From: Bordetella genomosp. 10
Lineage (GTDB): Bacteria; Pseudomonadota; Gammaproteobacteria; Burkholderiales; Burkholderiaceae_B
Reading direction: 5' to 3'
Assembly: GCF_002261225.1 (NCBI RefSeq)
Contig: NZ_NEVM01000005.1
Span: forward strand, 682,001-746,000
DNA: 64,000 nucleotides
The translations under genes were made by a program, and so were the position numbers. The notes beneath the pieces are model-generated. The model searched no databases and had not been told where the DNA came from. It saw only the letters and a list, made by a program, of their open reading frames with translations. Each line of letters starts with the position of its first letter. Position 1 is the first letter of the stretch. Positions 15,976-24,305 of the stretch are shown here, piece by piece.

Positions 15976-17937
15976 TCAGATATCGAGTTCGGCGAGATTG
16001 CCCTTTTCCTCGATCCAGCTCCGGCGCTGCGACGATTCGCCCTTGCCCATGAGCATGTCGAACATGCGCGTGGTGTCCTCGGCGGTCAATTCGCCATAGC
16101 CCACCGGCAGCAGGCGCCGGGTGTCCGGGTTCATGGTGGTTTCCCACAACTGCTCCGCGCTCATTTCGCCCAGGCCCTTGAAGCGGCTGATGCTCCAGGC
16201 GCCTTCGCGCACGCCTTCCTTGCGCAGCTTGTCCTGCACCGCCTCCAGCTCCCCGGCGTCCAGGCAGTAGACCTTGCGCGGCGGGCGCTTGCCCTGGGCC
16301 GGCACGTCCACGCGGAACAGCGGCGGCTTGGCGACATAGACGTTGCCGGCCTCGACCAGCTTGGGGAAATGCCGGTAGAACAGCGTCAGCAGCAGCACCT
16401 GGATGTGGGAGCCGTCGACGTCCGCGTCGGAGAGGATGCAGATGCGGCCGTAGCGCAGACCGGACAGGTCCGGCGTGTCGTTCGGACCGTGCGGGTCGAC
16501 GCCGATGGCCACCGAGATGTCGTGGATTTCGTTGTTGGCGAACAGGCGGTCGCGCTCGACCTCCCAGGAATTCAGCACCTTGCCGCGCAGCGGCAGCACG
16601 GCCTGGAATTCCTTGTCGCGCCCCATCTTGGCCGAGCCGCCGGCCGAGTCGCCCTCCACCAGGAAGACCTCGGTGCGGGAGGCGTCGCTCGACTCGCAGT
16701 CGGTCAGCTTGCCGGGCAGCACCGCCACGCCGGAACTCTTGCGCTTTTCGACCTTCTGCGCGGACCGGGCGCGCGCCTGGGCCTGGCGGATCGCCAGCTC
16801 GGCCAGCTTCTTGCCGTATTCGACGTTGCTGTGCAGCCAGAGATCCAGCGCGCCCTTGGCGAAGCCGCCCACCAGGCGCACGGCGTCGCGGCTGTTCAGG
16901 CGTTCCTTGATCTGGCCCTGGAACTGCGGGTCCAGCACCTTGGCCGAGAGCACGAAGCTGGCGCGAGCGAAGACGTCTTCCGGCAGCAGCTTCACGCCCT
17001 TGGGCAGCAGGCTGTGCAATTCCGCGAAGCCCTTGACCGCGCCGAACAGGCCCTCGCGCAGGCCCGATTCATGGGTGCCGCCGGCGGGCGTGGGGATCAG
17101 GTTGACGTAGGACTCGCGCACGACGTTGCCGTCCTCGGCCCAGGCCACCGCCCATTGGGCGCCCTCGCCCTCGGCGAAGCTTTCGTGGTCGGCGCCGGCG
17201 TACTGGGCGCCCTCGAACATGGGCACCATCAGCTCGGCGCCGCCCAGGGCCTCGGTCAGGTAGCCGCGCAGGCCGTCCTCGTACAGCCAGGTCTTGACCT
17301 CGCCGGTCTTCTCGGTGGTCAGGGTGACCTTGACGCCGGGCAGCAGCACGGCCTTGCTGCGCAGCAGGTGGGTCAGCTCGCCCAGCGGGATATGCGCGGT
17401 ATCGAAGTACCTGGCGTCCGGCCAGACGCGCACCCGCGTGCCGGACTTCTTGCGCGCGACGCCGGTGAACGGCGCCAGCGGCTCGGCCACGTCGCCGTCG
17501 CGGAAGACCATGCGGTGGATGCCGCCGTCGCGCCAGACCGTGACCTCCAGGCGGGTGGCCAGGGCATTGGTGACCGAGACCCCGACGCCGTGCAGGCCGC
17601 CGGAAAAGGCGTAGGCGCCGCCGCCCTGCTTGTCGAACTTGCCGCCGGCGTGCAGGCGGGTGAAGACCAGCTCGACCACGGGCGCGTTTTCTTCCGGGTG
17701 CATGCCGACCGGGATGCCGCGGCCGTCGTCCTCCACGGAGACGCTGCCGTCGGTGTGCAAGGTGACCTGGATGTGCTTGCCGTTGCCCGCCAGGGCCTCG
17801 TCGGCGGCGTTGTCGATGACTTCCTGCACGATGTGCAGCGGATTTTCGGTGCGGGTGTACATGCCCGGGCGTTGCCGCACGGGCTCCAGGCCCTTCAGGA
17901 CCCGGATCGACGACTCGGTGTAACGTGGTGTGGCCAA
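15976..17937 (-). CDS. parE: DNA topoisomerase IV subunit B
   Basis: A protein of 653 residues if it starts at the TTG at 17937, chosen because GGGG lies five bases upstream and the next residues (Ala-Thr-Pro-Arg-Tyr-Thr-Glu-Ser-Ser-Ile) look like the family N-terminus; no ATG is suitably placed. The GHKL ATPase domain shows Glu-Val-Ile-Asp-Asn-Ala-Ala-Asp-Glu-Ala and Gly-Arg-Gly-Ile-Pro-Val-Gly. The TOPRIM domain shows Glu-Gly-Asp-Ser-Ala-Gly-Gly and Ser-Asp-Ala-Asp-Val-Asp-Gly. It supplies ATP hydrolysis for chromosome decatenation with ParC, encoded next. An isolated DnaA-box-like sequence overlaps its leader. Confidence 0.95.
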   Translation of the reverse strand: MATPRYTESSIRVLKGLEPVRQRPGMYTRTENPLHIVQEVIDNAADEALAGNGKHIQVTLHTDGSVSVEDDGRGIPVGMHPEENAPVVELVFTRLHAGGKFDKQGGGAYAFSGGLHGVGVSVTNALATRLEVTVWRDGGIHRMVFRDGDVAEPLAPFTGVARKKSGTRVRVWPDARYFDTAHIPLGELTHLLRSKAVLLPGVKVTLTTEKTGEVKTWLYEDGLRGYLTEALGGAELMVPMFEGAQYAGADHESFAEGEGAQWAVAWAEDGNVVRESYVNLIPTPAGGTHESGLREGLFGAVKGFAELHSLLPKGVKLLPEDVFARASFVLSAKVLDPQFQGQIKERLNSRDAVRLVGGFAKGALDLWLHSNVEYGKKLAELAIRQAQARARSAQKVEKRKSSGVAVLPGKLTDCESSDASRTEVFLVEGDSAGGSAKMGRDKEFQAVLPLRGKVLNSWEVERDRLFANNEIHDISVAIGVDPHGPNDTPDLSGLRYGRICILSDADVDGSHIQVLLLTLFYRHFPKLVEAGNVYVAKPPLFRVDVPAQGKRPPRKVYCLDAGELEAVQDKLRKEGVREGAWSISRFKGLGEMSAEQLWETTMNPDTRRLLPVGYGELTAEDTTRMFDMLMGKGESSQRRSWIEEKGNLAELDI

Positions 17938-18429
17938 GTTATCCCCAACATCTGTGGAAAAAAACCGACATTTTACGGAAAGGCTCAGGATTGGCGCGGC
18001 TTCCGGTGGAATGCGCACAGTCTGACCAGCCCCGGTATGACGGAGGTAGTGAAAGGCCCGGTGCAAGCCGGTCCGGGCGCGCCGTTGCGGGCATGGAGAC
18101 CATGTCCCCAGGGCCGGCGGCGTCCCCGGACGACCGGCCCACCGGACCGCGAGGCCGTTTATGCTACACAAAACCGGTGAAGCCTGTTCGTATGGACAGT
18201 GGTATGCTTTAATCCTGTCAACTCAAAAACGCCGGGTTTGAGCGCAGGCAGCGCGGCGGAGTTCCCGCCGCAGGCAATGTAGGGGAAAATGAGCGCCAGG
18301 GAACCCCTGGTCACTCGCAGGTGTCCCAGGCAACAGGCCTGCCGGACGCATCCTGTCCAGCCATCCGCGATACGCCTTCCCAGCCGGTTCTGCCGGCCGC
18401 CCAGCGAAAAAACCCAACGAGAAACCGCC
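17938..18429. other. Divergent control region between parE and trxA (492 bp)
   Basis: The stretch holds no convincing gene. Next to parE is a single sequence matching the relaxed DnaA-box pattern (TTTTCCACA on the minus strand, 17953-17961). Towards trxA an extended -10 motif (TGGTATGCT, 18200-18208) could be a promoter, though no good -35 is seen. The remainder is GC-rich without repeats or hairpins that I could recognise. Confidence 0.35.
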
Positions 18430-18759
18430 ATGAGCGACCAAATCAAGCATGTAAGCGACGCCAGCTTCGAAGCCGATGTCCTGAAGTCCGACGTCCCCGT
18501 ATTGGTGGACTACTGGGCTGCCTGGTGCGGCCCCTGCAAGATGATTGCCCCCATCCTGGAAGAAGTGGCCAAGGAATACAACGGCCGCCTGACCATCGCC
18601 AAGCTCAACGTCGACGAAAACCAGGATACGCCCGCCAAGTACGGCATCCGCGGCATTCCGACGCTGATGCTGTTCAAGGGCGGCCAGGCCGCCGCGACCA
18701 AGGTCGGCGCCCTGTCGAAATCCCAGTTGACGGCCTTCCTCGACGGCGCCCTGAGTTAA
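18430..18759 (+). CDS. trxA: Thioredoxin 1
   Basis: A protein of 109 residues. The redox-active site is Trp-Cys-Gly-Pro-Cys-Lys within [10 protein letters not shown], and the cis-proline lies in Gly-Ile-Pro-Thr-Leu-Met-Leu-Phe. It reduces protein disulfides in the cytoplasm, for example in ribonucleotide reductase. The ATG at 18430 gives the standard thioredoxin length; in-frame upstream extensions are ignored. rho follows after 74 bases on the same strand, a common pairing in proteobacteria. Confidence 0.97.
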   Translation: MSDQIKHVSDASFEADVLKSDVPVLVDYWAAWCGPCKMIAPILEEVAKEYNGRLTIAKLNVDENQDTPAKYGIRGIPTLMLFKGGQAAATKVGALSKSQLTAFLDGALS

Positions 18760-18833
18760 TTTTCCCTTTCTCGCGCGGGCCCGTCCGTGGCCCGCCGCCC
18801 CACTCCCCTCTTTCCTCCCCCAACAGCACCCCA

Positions 18834-20090
18834 ATGCACCTGAATGAACTAAAGGCGCAGCACGTCTCCCAACTGCTCGAGCAGGCCGCCAAACTGGAAA
18901 TCGAGAACGCCAACCGCCTGCGCAAGCAGGAGTTGATGTTCGCCATCATGAAGAAGCGCGCCAAGCAGGGCGAGCAGATCTTCGGCGACGGCGTGCTCGA
19001 AGTCCTGCCCGACGGCTTCGGTTTCCTGCGCTCGCCGGAAACCTCCTACCTGGCCAGCACCGACGACATCTACATCTCGCCGTCGCAGATCCGCCGCTTC
19101 AACCTGCACACCGGCGACTCGATCGAAGGCGAAGTGCGCACGCCCAAGGACGGCGAACGCTATTTCGCGCTGGTGAAGGTGGACAAGGTCAACGGCCTGG
19201 CGCCCGAGGCGATCAAGCATCGCATCATGTTCGAGAACCTGACGCCGCTGCACCCCAACCGGGTGATGAAGCTGGAACGGGACATCAAGAGCGAAGAGAA
19301 CCTGACGGGCCGCATCCTGGACGTGTTCTCCCCGCTCGGCGCCGGCCAGCGCGCGCTCATCGTGGCGCCGCCCAAGTCCGGCAAGACGGTGATGATGCAG
19401 CACATCGCGCACGCCATCACCACCAACTTCCCCGAAGCGGTGATGATCGTCCTGCTGGTGGACGAGCGTCCCGAGGAAGTGACGGAAATGCAGCGCACGG
19501 TGCGCGGCGAAGTGGTGGCGTCGACCTTCGACGAACCTGCCACCCGTCACGTGCAGGTCGCCGAAATGGTCATCGAGAAGGCCAAGCGCCTGGTCGAACT
19601 GAAGAAGGACGTGGTGATCCTGCTCGACTCGATCACCCGCCTGGCGCGCGCCTACAACACGGTGGTGCCGGCCTCGGGCAAGGTGCTGACCGGCGGCGTC
19701 GACGCCAACGCCCTGCAGCGTCCCAAGCGCTTCTTCGGCGCGGCGCGCAACATGGAAGAAGGCGGCTCGCTGACCATCATCGGCACGGCGCTGATCGAAA
19801 CCGGCAGCCGGATGGACGAAGTCATCTACGAAGAGTTCAAGGGCACCGGCAACTCGGAAGTGCACCTGGAACGCCGCCTCGCCGAGAAGCGCGTCTACCC
19901 GGCCATCAACCTGAACAAGTCGGGCACCCGCCGCGAAGAACTGCTGATCCGTCCGGATCTGCTGCAGAAGACCTGGGTGCTGCGCAAGTTCATCCACGAC
20001 ATGGACGAAATCCAGGCGATGGAGTTCATCCTGGACAAGATGCGCGCGACGAAGACGAACGACCAGTTCTTCGACATGATGAAAAAATGA
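18834..20090 (+). CDS. rho: Transcription termination factor Rho
   Basis: A protein of 418 residues, the usual size for Rho. It starts at the ATG at 18834 (Met-His-Leu-Asn-Glu-Leu-Lys). The N-terminal region contains the Rho helix bundle and the cold-shock-like RNA-binding fold (Gly-Phe-Gly-Phe-Leu-Arg). The ATPase core has Walker A in Pro-Pro-Lys-Ser-Gly-Lys-Thr and Walker B in Val-Val-Ile-Leu-Leu-Asp-Ser-Ile. It is the hexameric helicase that ends transcription of untranslated RNA. A GC-rich repeat starts directly at its stop codon, and a terminator hairpin follows. Confidence 0.98.
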   Translation: MHLNELKAQHVSQLLEQAAKLEIENANRLRKQELMFAIMKKRAKQGEQIFGDGVLEVLPDGFGFLRSPETSYLASTDDIYISPSQIRRFNLHTGDSIEGEVRTPKDGERYFALVKVDKVNGLAPEAIKHRIMFENLTPLHPNRVMKLERDIKSEENLTGRILDVFSPLGAGQRALIVAPPKSGKTVMMQHIAHAITTNFPEAVMIVLLVDERPEEVTEMQRTVRGEVVASTFDEPATRHVQVAEMVIEKAKRLVELKKDVVILLDSITRLARAYNTVVPASGKVLTGGVDANALQRPKRFFGAARNMEEGGSLTIIGTALIETGSRMDEVIYEEFKGTGNSEVHLERRLAEKRVYPAINLNKSGTRREELLIRPDLLQKTWVLRKFIHDMDEIQAMEFILDKMRATKTNDQFFDMMKK

Positions 20091-20164
20091 CCCCCCCCTA
20101 CCGCGCGGAGCGCGGCCCCCCCGGGGGGGCGACACTGGCGGACCGGCAAAGCCGGATCCGCGGT
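20091..20164 (+). repeat. GC-rich palindromic repeat abutting the rho stop
   Basis: The sequence immediately after the rho TGA is the same element as at 3961-4095, in the same orientation relative to its gene: ACCCCCCC, TACCGCGCGGAGCGCGG, C7 followed by G7, then GGCGGACCGGCAAAGCCGG. The last part is itself a hairpin (CCGGC AAA GCCGG). Confidence 0.85.
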
Positions 20165-20177
20165 GTCTGCGATTGGG

Positions 20178-20210
20178 GAGACCTGTGCGTTGCGCGGGTC
20201 TTTTTGCTTT
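20178..20210 (+). terminator. Probable rho terminator
   Basis: An imperfect hairpin (AGACC...GGGTCT, with inner GCG/CGC pairing) is followed by TTTTTGCTTTTTG on the plus strand. It lies about 90 bases after the rho stop, beyond the GC-rich repeat. Confidence 0.65.
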
Positions 20211-20294
20211 TTGCGGTCTCGATTTGTTAGGTGTTAGGCCTGTGCTTTGCATGGGCCTTCTTCCTTCTTGTTTGTTGGCTTCGCCCTTCCTGTC

Positions 20295-23200
20295 TTAGCC
20301 TTCGACGCTGGGGGAGGTGGTGGACTTGGGGGTGGCGTCGGGTTTGTGGCTGGAGTCGATGGGGGCGACTTTGGGGTCGTTCCAGTTGCCGGTGACGGCG
20401 TATTCGCTGGTGAGGGCGCTGGCCAGGGGGTGCTTGAGGATCAATTGTCCGAGGAAGGCGCCCAGGCCTAGCAGGGGGTTGACGAAGGCGGTGGCGACGG
20501 CGGCGCCGCTGGCGTCGATGTTGGGGACGACGACGGCCTTGAGGTTCCAGGTTTCGTCGATGATGTTGGTGTCGCCCGCCAGGATGATGCTGGCGACCGG
20601 ACCGGCGACCTTGTAGTCCTCGGTATGGGCCACGCCCTTGGACAAGGCGATGTGGCCGCGGATGGTGTCGAAGGGGAAGCCGTCGCGCAAGAGGTTGACG
20701 GGATTGAAGTCCAGGCGCGCCAGCCGGTTCACCGATTGCAGCGACAACAGCTCCAGCAGCCGTGCGGTGCGCGAGTTGACGTGCACGAAGCGCCCCTTGT
20801 CCAGGCTGACCTTGACCTTGCCCTCGATGTTCGCGAGGTCATGCGTCCAGGGCAGGTCGTTCCAGGTCAGGGTGCCCGACGTCGATCCGCTGCCGTTGGC
20901 CACGGTGTCCGGCTTGCCCAGGCGCGCCAGGAGCTTGCCGACGTCCTTGAACTGGACCGACGCGTCCACGGTCAGGCCGCGCTCCGCGCCGCTCAGCCGC
21001 CATGCGCCCTTGGCGTCCAGCGTGGCGTCGTCGTTGGCGATGCGCAGCTTGTCCAGTTGCCAGCGGCGGCCGCGTTCCAGGTTGGTGCCCAGCACCTGCA
21101 AGGCGCCGACGTCCTTGCCGTACAGGCGCAAGGAATCCGCCTGCAGGTCGACGGCCGGAATGTCCGACAGTTCGTCGGTCTTCGCCAGGGCATCGCTGGC
21201 CGTGTTGCTGTCGTTCTCGTCGCCGAAGGACAGGTACTTGAAGCGCCCGGTCACCTTGCCGGCCACGCTGCCCGAGGCTTCGCGCCAGGACAGGGAGCCG
21301 GCCGCCTGGCGCGACTGGATATCCACCCGCCATTGCATATCGACCGGCCGCGCGGCGTTCAAGGTCAGGTCGTTCAAGGTCAGGCCGGACATGTGCAGGG
21401 TGGGCGTCTGCACGACGATCAGGTTGACGGGCGGCAGCAGGGGCTGGGACGGACCGGCGGCCGCTGCGCGGCGCGTGGCGGCGCCCCTGGCGGAGGCCGG
21501 CGCGGGCGTCGGCGCGAAACCGTCGATCAGGTCCTGCCAGGCATCCGCGTCGAGTTCCGGCAGGTTCAGCTTGAGGGTGAAGCCCTGGTCGGGCAAGGTC
21601 GCCGGCAGGTTGGCGCCGACCGCGCCCCGCGCGAAATACGCGCGGCGATCCGCCGGGTCGCGCTCCAGCAGCACATTGATGTTCTGCCCCACGCTGCCCG
21701 TCAGCCAGACCCGGTTGCGCGCGCCCGGCGTCTGCGCCGGACTCCACTGCAGTTTCAGCGGCAGCGCGGTGGCGGCGCGCTTGCCGACCGGCGCCGGCAT
21801 GTCCAGCGCCAGCCCCACCAGGTCGGACTCCAGCGAGACGTCGATGTTGCCCCCCGGCAGGTAGAGCAGGCGCGCGCGGTAGTCCGTCTTGCCGCTGATG
21901 CGCGCCATGGATTTGGCGCGGAACAGTTGCGACAGGGAGGCGCCATTGAGCGTTCCCTGGAAGCGCAGGCCGTTGCGGCTGTCCAGCAGGCTGCCGTCGA
22001 TGCGCAGCGGGCCGCCCAGGATCTGGCCCTGCAGCGCGCGGGCGCTCACGTCCTGTTCCGTGAACGCCAGTTGGCCGCGCACTTGCTGGAGCGGCGGCAA
22101 CTGCGGGAACATGGCGAATTCGTTGTTGTTGAAACTGACCGTGCCGTCGACCTTGGTCTCTTCCGGATGCAGCAGGGGAACGCGCAGGGCCATCGCCAGG
22201 CTGGCGTCGCCCGTGCCGCGCGCATCGTCCAGCAGGTTGTTCAGGAGTCCGCCCAGGGGCGACGCCCTGGTCGTCGCCAGATAGGTGGCGAGCGGTCCGC
22301 TGGTCTCGGCGTCGAGGGACAGCTCGGCATGGTGCTCCATGTTCGGGATGGCGGCCTTGATGCCGTGCAGCGCGATCGGCACGGCGCCGTCATCGGGCGG
22401 TTGCAGGATGCCGCCGGGCGCGGCGTCCATCGTCAACGCCGCGCCATCGATGGCGAAGTTGCCGTTCAGGCCCGCCACCGCCGGCCAGCCCTTGCGCTTG
22501 TCCTGGGCGGGCGCGTAGTCCACGGTGGCGCCGGCGTAGGTTCCGCCGATGTGGAATTTGCCGCTCGCCGCCGGCTGCGTGAAGGGGAAGTCGTCCAGGT
22601 CGCCCTGGATCACGATCCCGGCATCGTGCGCGTCGCCCGCGCGCAGGCCGCGCTGCAGCCAGTCGCGCGCTTCCTCGGTGACGGTCATCGGCAGATAGCG
22701 GTAGAGGGCGTCCAAGCGCAAGCGCGCGAGCTTGCCGGTCAGGTCGGCGGTGCCGGCCAGCGTCTTGCCGGCCTCGCGCCAATGGCCTTGCAGGCTCAGG
22801 TCCAGGTCCGCGTTGCGCACGGCCGCCTGCCGCACGTCGACGCCCAGGACGTCGTCGTCGCCCCGGCGCGCCACCGCGTCGAGGTCGAGCCGGTCGAGCG
22901 CGAGGTGCGACTCCTGCAACACGCCCGGCAAGTCCGCGATCACGGAACGGGCCTGCACTTGCAGCGCCAGGCCTTTGGGCACGGCGGCCGCCGCGCCCAG
23001 GGGAGACGGCCGCTGCGACGGCGCGCCGCCGCTCTGCGACATCGCCAGGCCTTGCACGCGGTTCCAGACGTCGCCGGGCAGGCCGTCGACGTGCAGCCGC
23101 ACGCTGTCCGCGGCCACCTTGGCGTCGCCGCCCCATTGCCATCCCACGCCGCGCGCGAACACGTCGCCCGTCACGCTGCCCAGGCGCCTGCCGTCCACCT

Positions 23201-24197
23201 GGAGCCAGGCGCGCGCCGCCAGCCGCCCGCCGGTCGGCGGCAACCGGACCCAGGGCGACCAGGCCGCCGGATCGACGTCGACGACTTCGCCGTAGACCTG
23301 CCCGTGCCAATTGTCCAGGTTGCGGCCGTCGCGCACGAACAGGGAACGTTCGAGTTCGGCGCGCAGGTCCACGCTGCGGCCCAGGGCGGGCGGCAACTGG
23401 GCGCGCAGCGCGAAGCGGTGCGTGAGCAGGCCGTTGAGCACGGCGAGGCTGGCGTCGCGCACGACCAGGTCCGGGGTGCCGCGCAGCTCGTCCTGCCAAC
23501 GCACGGTGACGTGCTTCAAGGCGATTTCGTGCTGGCGGGCCAGCCAGCGCACGGCGGGGGTGTCGAGCAATGGCCCGTCGTCGTGGGCGCCCAGGTCGAC
23601 GGCCTGGCCGGCCACCCACAGGCGATTGTCGCGATCGCGCCGCAGCGTCAGGTCCAGGCCGTCGGCGCGCAGGCTGACCAGGCGCGGCACGCGGTCGAAC
23701 AGGCTGCGCCAGGCGACCACGGCCTGCACGGAGGGCAAGCTCAGGACGGGCGTGGTCGGCGCGGAAATGAAGGGCGTGCCGGGGGGATAGGCGGGAGCGG
23801 GGCCAGCCTCCGCGCCGGGTGCGGCGGCCGCCGGTGCGTTGCCCGCCTGTTGGCCGCGTGCCGATTCGCCAACTGCGGATGATCCGCCCGTCGATGAGGC
23901 GCCCGCCAAGGAACCGTCGGCAGGCGAGCCGCCATGGCCGCTCGCCGCGGGGGCTTCGTAGATCCGCACGTCGCCCAGGTTCAGTCGTGGGTTCAGGCCA
24001 TACCAGTCGGCCGAGATCTCGCCGATCTCCACGCGCGCGCCGATGGCCTGGCTGGTGTACTCCTCGATCTGCGGCCGCCATTGGTCGATGCGCGGCAGCA
24101 CGAGATAGCGCATGCCGAGCAAGGCCACGGCCGCGACGAAATACACGGCCCAGACGATCCACATGAGGATGCGCAGGATTTTGAAGGAAAAATGCAC
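20295..24197 (-). CDS. yhdP: YhdP family large AsmA-like envelope protein
   Basis: A protein of 1300 residues. One N-terminal membrane segment (about residues 8-32) is followed by a very long periplasmic part rich in beta structure. The opening (Arg-Ile-Asp-Gln-Trp-Arg-Pro-Gln-Ile-Glu... Ile-Gly-Glu-Ile-Ser-Ala-Asp-Trp-Tyr-Gly-Leu-Asn-Pro) and the C-terminal AsmA-like part (Asn-Pro-Leu-Leu-Gly-Leu-Gly-Ala-Phe-Leu) fit the YhdP family. YhdP, with TamB and YdbH, is thought to bridge the periplasm and carry phospholipids to the outer membrane. A Gly/Ser/Ala-rich insert sits at about residues 85-140. It is divergent from glnE with 108 bases between, an arrangement known in related bacteria. Confidence 0.9.
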   Translation of the reverse strand: MHFSFKILRILMWIVWAVYFVAAVALLGMRYLVLPRIDQWRPQIEEYTSQAIGARVEIGEISADWYGLNPRLNLGDVRIYEAPAASGHGGSPADGSLAGASSTGGSSAVGESARGQQAGNAPAAAAPGAEAGPAPAYPPGTPFISAPTTPVLSLPSVQAVVAWRSLFDRVPRLVSLRADGLDLTLRRDRDNRLWVAGQAVDLGAHDDGPLLDTPAVRWLARQHEIALKHVTVRWQDELRGTPDLVVRDASLAVLNGLLTHRFALRAQLPPALGRSVDLRAELERSLFVRDGRNLDNWHGQVYGEVVDVDPAAWSPWVRLPPTGGRLAARAWLQVDGRRLGSVTGDVFARGVGWQWGGDAKVAADSVRLHVDGLPGDVWNRVQGLAMSQSGGAPSQRPSPLGAAAAVPKGLALQVQARSVIADLPGVLQESHLALDRLDLDAVARRGDDDVLGVDVRQAAVRNADLDLSLQGHWREAGKTLAGTADLTGKLARLRLDALYRYLPMTVTEEARDWLQRGLRAGDAHDAGIVIQGDLDDFPFTQPAASGKFHIGGTYAGATVDYAPAQDKRKGWPAVAGLNGNFAIDGAALTMDAAPGGILQPPDDGAVPIALHGIKAAIPNMEHHAELSLDAETSGPLATYLATTRASPLGGLLNNLLDDARGTGDASLAMALRVPLLHPEETKVDGTVSFNNNEFAMFPQLPPLQQVRGQLAFTEQDVSARALQGQILGGPLRIDGSLLDSRNGLRFQGTLNGASLSQLFRAKSMARISGKTDYRARLLYLPGGNIDVSLESDLVGLALDMPAPVGKRAATALPLKLQWSPAQTPGARNRVWLTGSVGQNINVLLERDPADRRAYFARGAVGANLPATLPDQGFTLKLNLPELDADAWQDLIDGFAPTPAPASARGAATRRAAAAGPSQPLLPPVNLIVVQTPTLHMSGLTLNDLTLNAARPVDMQWRVDIQSRQAAGSLSWREASGSVAGKVTGRFKYLSFGDENDSNTASDALAKTDELSDIPAVDLQADSLRLYGKDVGALQVLGTNLERGRRWQLDKLRIANDDATLDAKGAWRLSGAERGLTVDASVQFKDVGKLLARLGKPDTVANGSGSTSGTLTWNDLPWTHDLANIEGKVKVSLDKGRFVHVNSRTARLLELLSLQSVNRLARLDFNPVNLLRDGFPFDTIRGHIALSKGVAHTEDYKVAGPVASIILAGDTNIIDETWNLKAVVVPNIDASGAAVATAFVNPLLGLGAFLGQLILKHPLASALTSEYAVTGNWNDPKVAPIDSSHKPDATPKSTTSPSVEG

Positions 24198-24305
24198 GGG
24201 AAACTGAGCGGGAGCGATAGTCTTGCGGTATCGTCCCCTTATACCTGAAATGCCTACCGGCGTCTGCGTAACGCCTGTCGGCGTCTACGTAACTCTTTAC
24301 TAGCC

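Noticed and set aside
17938..17965. Replication origin near parE
   Set aside because: Only one DnaA-box-like sequence is present and there is no dnaA, dnaN or AT-rich unwinding region.
20625..23882. Open frame of 1085 codons on the plus strand
   Set aside because: It is the antisense of yhdP, which has clear family features; the long frame is an effect of high G+C.
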